Shown in pieces: positions 36,420 to 43,525 of a DNA stretch of 55,829 bases (position 1 is the stretch's first letter; each line of letters starts with the position of its first letter). The notes beneath the pieces are model-generated. The model was given only the letters and a program-made list of their open reading frames with translations. It made no database searches and had not been told where the DNA came from. This stretch comes from JAJYSO01 sp964586655 (GTDB taxonomy: Bacteria > Bacteroidota > Bacteroidia > Flavobacteriales > Flavobacteriaceae): contig CAZPGY010000018.1 in assembly GCA_964586655.1 (NCBI GenBank), positions 1 through 55,829 on the forward strand, given 5' to 3'. The position numbers and the translations under genes are program-made.

Positions 36420-37424
36420 AAACGGAACACCTTTTATATCGTCATCTTCTTCCAAACCGTCTTCTCCTTGATATCCTTCGGTTGTCTTCTCCAATGGTTC
36501 TTTCACTTTAATACGGTCATATTTTTCAACCATTTTGTTGCATAGATCGACAAAAGTACTCATAAAATCAACGCAGAGATTAAGAGAGTTAATATCAATT
36601 TTCAGTTCTTTAATCTTAAAGAAATCCAATTGATCGCCTCTATTTATTTTGTACGCGGCTACCAAATGAGAGGCCCTCATCGATATGTCAAAATAGAGTT
36701 GTTCATAGTTGCTCAACCACCTTAAACACGGCATTTCCCAGTTGGTGTCGAGCTGTCGATATTCTTTTAATGCCTTTAAATACACATCTTCCTTGGCAAC
36801 TACTTTATCCAAGGTCTGAAACGCTTTATACAGCTCATGAAAGGGGATCATCGTGCGATATGAAATGGCTGTATACCCCAAGTATTTGTACAAAAAATTA
36901 TGTTTTTTTAGCCAAGGCTTATAAATTGAGGGACCAATAATTTGATGCGGATGTTGTGTTAACTCTTCAACGGCATTCCGGGTTCTTATCATTAAGGTCA
37001 ATGTTTCATTAGAAGGTTTAAAATCGGCCTTTTCATCTCTTTTTATTATTATTGATAAAGAGAAATCTGTTGCTATTTTTTTATGCGTATCAAATAAAGA
37101 GCAACAATAAATATCCTGAATTTCTCCATCTTCCTCTTCAAAGATCAAATCCAAACAGATTTTAGAATGGTTCCCGACAAACCGCTTGCCTTTTTTGCCG
37201 CAGTTTTCACAGACTTCCGGTTGGCTGCCGCAGACTCCGGCATACATGGTCAATGCGGTATCCCCCTCAAACTTAAAGCGATCAAAGATTTCTTCAATTT
37301 TTTGAATGAACACCTGTTTTTCAGCATCTTGATAGGTTTTGTCCTCATCGAGAACCATCTCCAGCAGACTGCTATCCATGGTTTGAAAGGCTTGAAAAAT
37401 AAGTTGTTTTTTGGTTGTGATCAT
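36417..37424 (-). CDS. Hypothetical protein with Cys-rich motif and SSB-like acidic tail
   Basis: The 335-residue protein has a possible metal site near residues 72-107 (CENCGKKGKRF, then SKIC and YCCS). The remainder is helical and unrecognised. It ends in GLEEDDDIKGVPF, an acidic tail with terminal hydrophobic Pro-Phe reminiscent of the C-terminal tip of single-stranded DNA-binding proteins, which recruits repair and replication enzymes. The neighbouring DUF3127 protein has a similar tail. The stop codon falls inside an inverted repeat, so the last residues may have been reshaped by that element. Confidence 0.6.
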   Translation of the reverse strand: MITTKKQLIFQAFQTMDSSLLEMVLDEDKTYQDAEKQVFIQKIEEIFDRFKFEGDTALTMYAGVCGSQPEVCENCGKKGKRFVGNHSKICLDLIFEEEDGEIQDIYCCSLFDTHKKIATDFSLSIIIKRDEKADFKPSNETLTLMIRTRNAVEELTQHPHQIIGPSIYKPWLKKHNFLYKYLGYTAISYRTMIPFHELYKAFQTLDKVVAKEDVYLKALKEYRQLDTNWEMPCLRWLSNYEQLYFDISMRASHLVAAYKINRGDQLDFFKIKELKIDINSLNLCVDFMSTFVDLCNKMVEKYDRIKVKEPLEKTTEGYQGEDGLEEDDDIKGVPF

Positions 37425-37429
37425 AGTGT

Positions 37430-37907
37430 TTACAGCTTGTGAATTCGTTTTAATTCAATAATATCAAGTTTGTCTTTGGGGCGATTGGTTTTGGCTTTGG
37501 CGGTTATCAGATCCCTAAGCGCTATGACCCGGTATCGGATGGTTCCGTCTTTCTTCAAAACGACTTTTTCTGATGATTCATAAGCTTCCGCAAAGCTTTT
37601 GTTGACATTGAACCGCGTCATCAGTTCAACATCCAAATCAACGGGAGAAAATTTTATAGCAATTATTTTGCTGCTGTTTCTTTACCGAATCGGGGAAATC
37701 ATCGACATCAAATCCCATTTCACGAAGTGCCTTACCGAGTTTATTCAAATTGGTTTCTTTCGTTTCAATCCAGAAATCTACTTCGGCGGAATGCCTTTGA
37801 CAACCATAAAAATTAACCGCTCCCCCACCAACCATCAGTATCCTGACCCCATGTTTTGTGGTCAGCTCTAAAAAATCATCGCCATTTTTCTTCCAAATTT
37901 TATTCAT
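37430..37907 (-). pseudogene. Frameshifted nucleotidyltransferase (MNT/AbiEii/DUF6036-like)
   Basis: Two adjacent frames make one protein. The first (start 37907) reads GVRILMVGGGAVNFYGCQRH then SAEVDFWIE, the nucleotidyltransferase strand-turn with metal-binding acidic residues, and stops at 37638. The second frame continues with FSPVDLDVELM, VIALRDLITAKAKTNRPKD and a stop at 37430, the usual C-terminal RPKD ending of this family. A single-base change near the run CAAAATAATT (about 37660) explains the break. Family members act as toxins, or as antitoxins to HEPN proteins, in two-gene modules. A sequencing error cannot be excluded. Confidence 0.65.
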
Positions 37908-38085
37908 CCTCTGTGCTGATTACAAAATGTGTTGGTTTCGATGGGGGGAGCGCCTTGGTCTCAAAATGACGAACCCGGCGACTGAGTGCTAAAAATTGCA
38001 TAAACCGCTCGTGCGAGGACAACTTCAGGAAAGCCGCTTCCCGGGCGCGGTTACTCTCTTCCTTGGTGCAGTATTCAACTTTCAT
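37900..38085 (-). CDS. Small partner protein of the nucleotidyltransferase (antitoxin-like)
   Basis: The 61-residue protein (REAAFLKLSSHERFMQFLAL, then SRRVRHF) is basic and helical and resembles the small genes often found directly before such nucleotidyltransferases in Bacteroidota. Its end overlaps the start of the nucleotidyltransferase frame by 8 bp, typical of a coupled toxin-antitoxin-like pair. Its own role is inferred only from position. Confidence 0.55.
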   Translation of the reverse strand: MKVEYCTKEESNRAREAAFLKLSSHERFMQFLALSRRVRHFETKALPPSKPTHFVISTEDE

Positions 38086-38140
38086 ATCTCAAAAATAATG
38101 AATTATTAAGAGAACGGACGTCTCCCCCCTTCTGTCAGAA

Positions 38141-38380
38141 GGAAGGGAACACCCCGCCCTGCGGGCACCCCTCTTAAAAAGAGGGGAATAACTCTCCGCT
38201 CCTCAAGAGGAGCGTCCGCTCGCGGACGACGCATTCAATTCCCCGCTTCCCAAGAGGGGTGGTTTGCTTGCAAACCGGGGTGTTCATTCCCCGCTTCCCA
38301 AGAGGGGTGGTTTGCTTGCAAACCGGGGTGTTCATTTCCCGCTTCCCAAGAGGAGTGCCCGCTTGCGGACGGGGTGTTCG
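38141..38380. repeat. GC-rich palindromic repeat cluster A1
   Basis: The cluster opens with ACACCCCGCCCTGCGGGC and CCCCTCTTAAAAAGAGGGG. About four units of roughly 48-50 bp in the opposite orientation follow. Each combines a CTTCCCAAGAGG or CTCCTCAAGAGGAG palindrome, a second palindrome (GGTTTGCTTGCAAACC or GTCCGCTTGCGGAC), and the spacer GGGGTGTTCATT. Two of the units are nearly identical neighbours. It lies between the small partner gene and DUF3127. Confidence 0.85.
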
Positions 38381-38395
38381 AGCCGATTTCATTCA

Positions 38396-38752
38396 TCAAA
38401 ACGGCAAATCGTCTTCTTCCTCATCTTTATTTAAATCTTCCGGGCCCTCCGGAGGGGCTGTTTCGGATCCATTATCTTGCTGTTCGGAAGTAACGACTTC
38501 CAAACGCCACACTTTTAGGTTGGTGTACCATTTTTCATTGTACTCCCGACTTTGGATATCAAAATCAATTTTAAGCAGGTTCCCTATGTTGAGTTTATCT
38601 TTCTCTATTTTATCATTCCAAATACCCATACATATTTTTTTGGGATATTGGTCTTGGGTTTCTACGATAATGTCTTGGCGTTTCCATTCGCCATTGCGCC
38701 CGGTGCCGGTTTGCAACGACGGAATTTCGATAAGTTTTGCGGTAAGTTGCAT
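38396..38752 (-). CDS. DUF3127 domain-containing protein (OB-fold, SSB-like tail)
   Basis: The 118-residue protein has an OB-fold-like N-terminal domain (about 1-90, with NGEWKRQDIIVETQDQYPKK and NEKWYTNLKVWRLE) and an acidic Pro/Glu tail ending EEEDDLPF. DUF3127 is a Bacteroidota family thought to bind single-stranded nucleic acid. The tail matches the tip by which SSB proteins recruit partners. The gene is flanked by repeat clusters A1 and A2. Confidence 0.82.
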   Translation of the reverse strand: MQLTAKLIEIPSLQTGTGRNGEWKRQDIIVETQDQYPKKICMGIWNDKIEKDKLNIGNLLKIDFDIQSREYNEKWYTNLKVWRLEVVTSEQQDNGSETAPPEGPEDLNKDEEEDDLPF

Positions 38753-38795
38753 AGGTTGTTGTTTAATTTATTACTGTTTGATTCATTTTTAATAT

Positions 38796-39078
38796 CAGGG
38801 CTACGTTAAATTTACTTGCACCCCCCCGATTCCCTTGCGATAATGTCCTCTTATTATAGCTCGATTCAGCACATCGCTTATTAGAGCGGAAGGGAACACC
38901 CCGCCCTGCGGGCACCCCTCTTAAAAAGAGGGGAATTATTCCCCGCTCCTCAAGAGGAGCGTCCGCCCGCGGGCGGGCTGTTCATTCTCTTCTTCCCAAG
39001 AGGGGTGGTTTGCCTGCGAACCGGGGTGTTCATTCCCTTCTTCTCAAGAGGGGTGTCCGCTTGCGAACGGGTGTTCAT
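38796..39078. repeat. Diverged leader plus palindromic repeat cluster A2
   Basis: Positions 38796-38887 are a diverged version of the leader found upstream of both DUF559 genes (CCCCGATTCCCTTG, ATTATAGCTCGATTCAGCAC, GGAAGGGAACACC). From 38888 the palindromic cluster follows, with the same opening unit as A1 and three reversed units (CCGCCCGCGGGCGG, GGTTTGCCTGCGAACC and GTCCGCTTGCGAAC variants). It ends at the stop codon of the DUF559 gene. Confidence 0.75.
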
Positions 39079-39643
39079 TCATGCCCCCGAAAATTCTTTT
39101 ACAAGATACGCTTCCAACTCCGTCATCACATTCATCAAATCGTGTTTAACCCGTAAATCTGAAATACGATACACATTTAGTCCTAAACTTTTTAAATAAA
39201 CCTCTCGTTTTTCGTCGTATTCTTCTTTTCCATTATGGCTTGTGCCGTCAATTTCAATAACCAACCCCAAAGATTTTATGTAGAAATCTACGATATAATT
39301 CCCTATAATACGCTGTCGGTCAAAATCGATATGGTGAAATTTCCCTTTATGAACCTCCTTCCAAAAAATCACCTCCGATAAAACCCCGGCTTTCCGTAAC
39401 GACCTCGCTCGGGAAAGCAAAGCTTTGTTTTTAGGGAGAATAGGCATTTCCCTTCGGTAAACAGGACTACCGTTGATGTAAGTCAGAATTGAGTTCATTT
39501 TTAATCTCGGATTTAAATTAAACCTACTGCTCCCCGATTCCCTTGTGAGAATTCCTTTCCATTATGGCTGTGTTCAATACAGCGCTGATAGTGTGGAAGG
39601 GAACACCCCGCCCTGCGGGCACCCCTCTTAAAAAGAGGGGAAT
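38992..39643. repeat. 652-bp direct duplication, copy 1 (DUF559 gene plus flanks)
   Basis: This block recurs at 39699-40350 with a constant offset of 707. By eye the coding part is identical and only a handful of single-base differences lie outside it (for example GGGGTGG/GGGGTAG, CTGCTCC/CTACTCC, ACAGCG/ACAACG). It covers the end of cluster A2, the DUF559 gene, the leader and the first unit of cluster A3. Confidence 0.9.
39079..39498 (-). CDS. DUF559/Vsr-like endonuclease-domain protein, copy 1
   Basis: The 139-residue protein has a PD-(D/E)XK-type core: ILSEVIFWKEV-like helix, IIGNYIVDFYIKSLGLVIEI with D and E of the active site, DGTSHNGKEEYDEKREVYLK, and LGLNVYRISD. DUF559 proteins are related to very-short-patch repair endonucleases, and their role is not settled. 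The gene is identical to copy 2, lies between palindromic clusters A2 and A3, and has a conserved leader upstream. Identical copies point to very recent duplication or gene conversion. Confidence 0.88.
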   Translation of the reverse strand: MNSILTYINGSPVYRREMPILPKNKALLSRARSLRKAGVLSEVIFWKEVHKGKFHHIDFDRQRIIGNYIVDFYIKSLGLVIEIDGTSHNGKEEYDEKREVYLKSLGLNVYRISDLRVKHDLMNVMTELEAYLVKEFSGA

Positions 39644-39785
39644 AACTCTCCGCTCCTCAAGAGGAGCGTCCGCTGCGGACGACGCATTCAATTCCCCGCT
39701 TCCCAAGAGGGGTAGTTTGCCTGCGAACCGGGGTGTTCATTCCCTTCTTCTCAAGAGGGGTGTCCGCTTGCGAACGGGTGTTCAT
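39499..39785. repeat. Leader and palindromic repeat cluster A3
   Basis: The leader (39499-39594) reads CTCCCCGATTCCCTTGTGAG, then TTCCATTATGGCTGTGTTCA. The cluster (39595-39785) starts with ACACCCCGCCCTGCGGGC and CCCCTCTTAAAAAGAGGGG, followed by three reversed units. Open frames across it encode Pro/Arg-rich repeats and are not credible genes. Confidence 0.85.
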
Positions 39786-40350
39786 TCATGCCCCCGAAAA
39801 TTCTTTTACAAGATACGCTTCCAACTCCGTCATCACATTCATCAAATCGTGTTTAACCCGTAAATCTGAAATACGATACACATTTAGTCCTAAACTTTTT
39901 AAATAAACCTCTCGTTTTTCGTCGTATTCTTCTTTTCCATTATGGCTTGTGCCGTCAATTTCAATAACCAACCCCAAAGATTTTATGTAGAAATCTACGA
40001 TATAATTCCCTATAATACGCTGTCGGTCAAAATCGATATGGTGAAATTTCCCTTTATGAACCTCCTTCCAAAAAATCACCTCCGATAAAACCCCGGCTTT
40101 CCGTAACGACCTCGCTCGGGAAAGCAAAGCTTTGTTTTTAGGGAGAATAGGCATTTCCCTTCGGTAAACAGGACTACCGTTGATGTAAGTCAGAATTGAG
40201 TTCATTTTTAATCTCGGATTTAAATTAAACCTACTACTCCCCGATTCCCTTGTGAGAATTCCTTTCCATTATGGCTGTGTTCAATACAACGCTGATAGTG
40301 TGGAAGGAAACACCCCGCCCTGCGGGCACCCCTCTTAAAAAGAGGGGAAT
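39699..40350. repeat. 652-bp direct duplication, copy 2
   Basis: This is the second copy of 38992-39643, offset 707, with the same gene order: cluster end, DUF559 gene, leader, and first unit of cluster A4. The 55 bp between the copies belong to palindromic units, so unequal recombination between clusters could have made the duplication. Confidence 0.9.
39786..40205 (-). CDS. DUF559/Vsr-like endonuclease-domain protein, copy 2
   Basis: The protein is identical in all 139 residues to copy 1, with the same PD-(D/E)XK-like core (GNYIVDFYIKSLGLVIEIDG). It is flanked by clusters A3 and A4. The lack of any substitution, while the flanks already differ slightly, is compatible with recent duplication and perhaps purifying selection or conversion. 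Confidence 0.88.
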   Translation of the reverse strand: MNSILTYINGSPVYRREMPILPKNKALLSRARSLRKAGVLSEVIFWKEVHKGKFHHIDFDRQRIIGNYIVDFYIKSLGLVIEIDGTSHNGKEEYDEKREVYLKSLGLNVYRISDLRVKHDLMNVMTELEAYLVKEFSGA

Positions 40351-40490
40351 TATTCCTCGCTCCTCAAGAGGAGCATCCGCCCGCGGGCGGGCTGTTCATT
40401 CCCTTCTTCCCAAGAGGGGTGGTTTGCCTGCAAACCGGGGTGTTCATTCCCCGCTTCCCAAGAGGGGTGTCCGCTTGCGGACGGGGTGTT
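40206..40490. repeat. Leader and palindromic repeat cluster A4
   Basis: The leader (40206-40300) is nearly identical to that of A3. The cluster (40301-40490) has the same opening unit and then reversed units with palindromes CCGCCCGCGGGCGG, GGTTTGCCTGCAAACC and GTCCGCTTGCGGAC. The next 100 bp (40491-40591) show nothing supported. Confidence 0.85.
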
Positions 40491-40591
40491 CCTTCCCGCT
40501 CCCATTTTTTAATGGTTTTGGACTAAGATACCACAAATCCCTAAAAATATTGTGTGGTAGAAGATGCTTTTAAAAAAGTTACTCCTTCCCC

Positions 40592-41017
40592 TCAAGCTCC
40601 TCTATGCTTTTTAACAGCTTCAAATCGTAAAACACCTGACTGGCACCTTCCTTGGAGATCTTCATGTTTGTCTTTGTAAAATGCAATTTGAACAGCTGTT
40701 GAATCATCAAATATTGATTTCCCGCTATAAACGGTATATTGTCGCCCCTTCTTAACTCCTTTAAAATCGAGTTCATCGAAAGTAAACCACATTATTTCAT
40801 CGGGAAAATGTGCCATCTTGACGATGACAGATCCAGCGTCTTCATCTTTAAAAACAACTCCTATTTTACATTGTATATGCACATTAAGATCATTCCCCGG
40901 ATGAGCATCATCTTTATAGGTGACATAATGGGTGACGTACAGGCCTTCTTCCTGTGCTTTTAGTCCAACGCAGGCAAGAGTAAGTAGGATCAGGAAAATT
41001 AAACGGTAAGGCTTCAT
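40592..41017 (-). CDS. Small secreted hypothetical protein, possibly frameshifted at the 3' end
   Basis: The 141-residue frame starts with a signal peptide (LIFLILLTLACVGLKAQ) and reads coherently to about residue 112 (STAVQIAF). Beyond this a second frame (ending at 40579) reads TKTNMKISKEGASQVFYDLK and ends IEELEGKE, which looks more like a natural C-terminus than the first frame's Arg/Cys-rich end. A one-base shift in the TTTTACAAAG run near 40680 would join them. I recognise no family. Confidence 0.5.
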   Translation of the reverse strand: MKPYRLIFLILLTLACVGLKAQEEGLYVTHYVTYKDDAHPGNDLNVHIQCKIGVVFKDEDAGSVIVKMAHFPDEIMWFTFDELDFKGVKKGRQYTVYSGKSIFDDSTAVQIAFYKDKHEDLQGRCQSGVLRFEAVKKHRGA

Positions 41018-41125
41018 AATAATCTGTGATATTGTGATTTATGGTTATTTCACCCGTCGAATAGCCAAAAAATAATCAATTGATTATCTATCCAAACAAA
41101 AGCAATGGGCTTTCTTTATAATTTC

Positions 41126-41420
41126 TTATTTTGTGCAATAGTAAAAACAACCCCTGCAGTCTATCTGCATTTTAATTATGACATTATCCCTATTATACTT
41201 TAAACCAATCTTATCTTTAAACTTCTTTCCTAAGTTATCCCAGATCGCGGCATCGAAACCTTTATTTGCTATCCAATTTTTAATTGCTCTTGAGTTAAAT
41301 TGATTCCCAAGACAAATGGAGAATGTTTTGACATATCGAATTTAATTTCAAAAACATCTACTCTAAATGTTTCGGCTATTTTCCTTCTGTGACTACTGTT
41401 GCAGCTTTTTTGCAACATTC
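41126..41420 (-). pseudogene. Frameshifted small gene or C-terminal fragment, unknown family
   Basis: One minus-strand frame reads RRKIAETFRVDVFEIKFDMS then KHSPFVLG; a shifted frame then gives NQFNSRAIKNWIANKGFDAA, IWDNLGKKFKDKIG and ends at a TAA at 41126. Both parts have protein-like composition and join sensibly with a one-base shift near 41310. The upstream end overlaps the tail of the PLD-like gene. It could be the remnant of a larger protein. The remaining bases of 41018-41125 show nothing. Confidence 0.4.
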
Positions 41421-42235
41421 CAATATTTTTTAAGAACAGGTTTATTAAAACTTGTTTTCCCGTGTGATGGTTCACCGGAAAAGTGACAATATTTTTCTGG
41501 ATAATCGGAGTTACTATATCTATTCCATTCTTTATAGGCCTGATAGCACATAGGTTTTTTTAAATCATAAGGAATTTGAGTCCCTGTTCGTATGCAGTAC
41601 CCTGTTTTATCGGACTTATTTTCTTTCGAATCATCCTTAGCTTTCTTTTTATAGTAATTTGATTGGCTTGGTTTTAAATTTTCTGTTAATTCATCAACCT
41701 TCACTATTGATTCTTTATATTTACAAGTTAGACCTAATTTTGTCCTTTCATATTGAGGCTCTTTTTTAAATATGAGTTTTGATTGGTCTATTACCTTAAA
41801 AAAATAAGAGAAAGAATCTTGACCTAGCCGATCCCCTACAACAACCCCCCCTATTTTTGTTCCTTTGGTCAGGATCCCAAATTCGATATTATTATTTTGG
41901 GAAAAACTATGAAGGTTCATAGAAGTTAAAATAGCTCTGTTCTCACTGGCGTAGAATTTTGCGTGAAGGCGTTTTTGATAATGAATTTCGATGTTTGGAA
42001 ACTTGCTAAAAAACTGAAAATCATCCATACTAAGACTTTTCGACTTATGTTTTTCATTTTTACCAAAAACAATAATCATCCTTAATTTATCATTTTTTAA
42101 TTTTGATTTCAACACAAATTTCAATCTGTCATGCAGCCTTATAAAAGGGGATATGATAATCAACTGGTCTTCGGCCTTTTCTATTAAATTCTCTATTTCT
42201 GTATTAAGTCTATTTCCTTTTAAGAATGATGGCAT
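41393..42235 (-). CDS. Phospholipase D-like protein with C-terminal zinc-ribbon-like module
   Basis: The 280-residue protein starts with a PLD-like half (AEDQLIIISPFIRLHDRLKF, residues about 20-40) and one HKD-type motif, RLHAKFYASENRAILTSMNL near residue 90, with NIEFGIL after it. A single motif implies that a dimer would make the active site, as in PLD-type nucleases. The C-terminus has Cys/His pairs (GYCIRTGTQIPYD, PMCYQAYKEW, EKYCHFSGE) like a degraded zinc ribbon. Together they suggest a nucleic-acid-acting enzyme. It follows the AAA/HDR operon after a 335-bp gap. Confidence 0.75.
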   Translation of the reverse strand: MPSFLKGNRLNTEIENLIEKAEDQLIIISPFIRLHDRLKFVLKSKLKNDKLRMIIVFGKNEKHKSKSLSMDDFQFFSKFPNIEIHYQKRLHAKFYASENRAILTSMNLHSFSQNNNIEFGILTKGTKIGGVVVGDRLGQDSFSYFFKVIDQSKLIFKKEPQYERTKLGLTCKYKESIVKVDELTENLKPSQSNYYKKKAKDDSKENKSDKTGYCIRTGTQIPYDLKKPMCYQAYKEWNRYSNSDYPEKYCHFSGEPSHGKTSFNKPVLKKYWNVAKKLQQ

Positions 42236-42570
42236 ATTTATAGTGTAAAATTATAGATTTAGGTATTCAAAAGTAATTATTTTTTATAAATTTTGAACGT
42301 TCAAACATCTTTTTCAAGTTTTAGTTAAACAAACTTTCCAGAATGGCTATTACAGAGTGGGCGTAGCGCCCTTTTGGGTTCAAATGGCGCCACTCTTTGG
42401 CAGGCGGAAATCAAAGTAAGGAAGAATTTATTCAAGGTCTTCTGTGTTTTCTCCCGGACTTAGGGGTTGTGTCTGAACGTAGGCTGGGTGCGTGTATCCC
42501 GAATACTGAATCAAGTTCAACATGACAGGATGCGGTGCAATTGGGATAGCAAACAAACCTTTCAACAATT
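42236..42570. other. Intergenic region with short palindrome and repeat debris
   Basis: The gap holds GGGCGTAGCGCCC-type dyad (about 42359-42372) and a stretch reading ATCCCGAATACTGAATCAAG and TTCAACATGACAGGATG, of the kind found as dispersed intergenic repeats in Bacteroidota. Its G+C is higher than that of the flanking genes. I see no credible coding sequence. Confidence 0.5.
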
Positions 42571-43524
42571 TCAAGGAAACATCTTAAATTTAACGGTTTC
42601 AAGCCGCTCCAATTTTTCAACATATTCATTGTGCATCTTCATAAGGTTTTTAATTCTTTTATAGGTGTATTTATCAAAAATGGTTTCCACGATAACTTGG
42701 GAATTTGATTTTTTATGTGGTATTAAATTAAATCCTTGACCGGAGTCTATACTAAAAAAATTTGACAGTACAACACGGTCGTGAAAATCATATGAAGAAG
42801 GTTTCAAATCGTTATTGATTAACCTCGATTTTTTTCTAAAATTGGCAAGTCCTCTATTTAGCTTACCAAATCGTTTTTTTGCTGCTACTTTTATCTGTTC
42901 ATCCCTTCGAGGCTGCTTAGGATTAAAGTCTTTGGTATAAACATCAAGTTTTATTTCCTGTTCGCTCTTACCTTTTAATATGATTTTTAGAAATGGAATT
43001 ATGTTCTTATCCATCTTTTGACGAGCCTTATCAGTGAGCAAGTAATTATCATTCACCAAGACGTAATTAAACGGAACTTTCTGCAAGGAAACAAAACTGT
43101 CCCAACCTGTAAACCCTTCACTTAGATCGATCTTAAAATTCGTATTTTCAATGATTTTAGATATCCGCTCCTCATAATTTCCCCATGTAAAACACAAAGC
43201 CCCTTTTTGTTCTGCTTTAGGAAACCATTCCTGTTCATTTTTCATGAAAATCAGGGTTTGTCGACAATTCGCGTGTTCAAAAAAATCCTCTTTGATACTT
43301 CTGACAGGTGTAGGGGGCTTCCCATTGGAACCGGCAAAAAACGGATTCTCTATTTTTAATTTTTCTAATTCTTGGGGAGCATTAATCTCAACATCTACAA
43401 ATCGATCGACCTCTCCATATTCCGTCAATATAGACACAACGACTTTCTGGCTTTGACTGGCTTTATCAGGTTCGAAAGCAATGAAAAAATCATCGAGAAA
43501 TTCTTTTTCAATATACAGCTCCAT
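42571..43524 (-). CDS. Partner protein of AAA ATPase with C-terminal HDR motif
   Basis: The 317-residue protein begins with KEFLDDFF, shared in form with ITHDYLDDFF of the protein at 54428-55447. Near residue 248 it has DFHDRVVLSNFFSIDSGQGF, matched there by EIHDRHIFTNNYFIETGNSF. The two are thus divergent paralogues, both encoded directly after a DUF3696-type ATPase. The HDR block resembles catalytic or binding segments in PLD-like and MIT_C-type domains; a nuclease role is only inference. One base separates it from the ATPase stop. Confidence 0.65.
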   Translation of the reverse strand: MELYIEKEFLDDFFIAFEPDKASQSQKVVVSILTEYGEVDRFVDVEINAPQELEKLKIENPFFAGSNGKPPTPVRSIKEDFFEHANCRQTLIFMKNEQEWFPKAEQKGALCFTWGNYEERISKIIENTNFKIDLSEGFTGWDSFVSLQKVPFNYVLVNDNYLLTDKARQKMDKNIIPFLKIILKGKSEQEIKLDVYTKDFNPKQPRRDEQIKVAAKKRFGKLNRGLANFRKKSRLINNDLKPSSYDFHDRVVLSNFFSIDSGQGFNLIPHKKSNSQVIVETIFDKYTYKRIKNLMKMHNEYVEKLERLETVKFKMFP

Positions 43525-43525
43525 A

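Noticed and set aside
38174..38392. Open frame encoding Pro/Arg/Lys repeats (TTPLGKRG type); similar frames at 38259, 39564 and 40271
   Set aside because: They are translations of palindromic repeats, lack starts with context, and run across cluster boundaries.
38141..40490. Possible CRISPR array in the repeat-rich region
   Set aside because: Units are themselves double palindromes in both orientations with no unique spacers of constant length, and no cas genes lie nearby.
40579..40776. Separate 65-codon gene overlapping the secreted protein
   Set aside because: It is better explained as the shifted 3' end of the upstream signal-peptide gene than as an independent gene.
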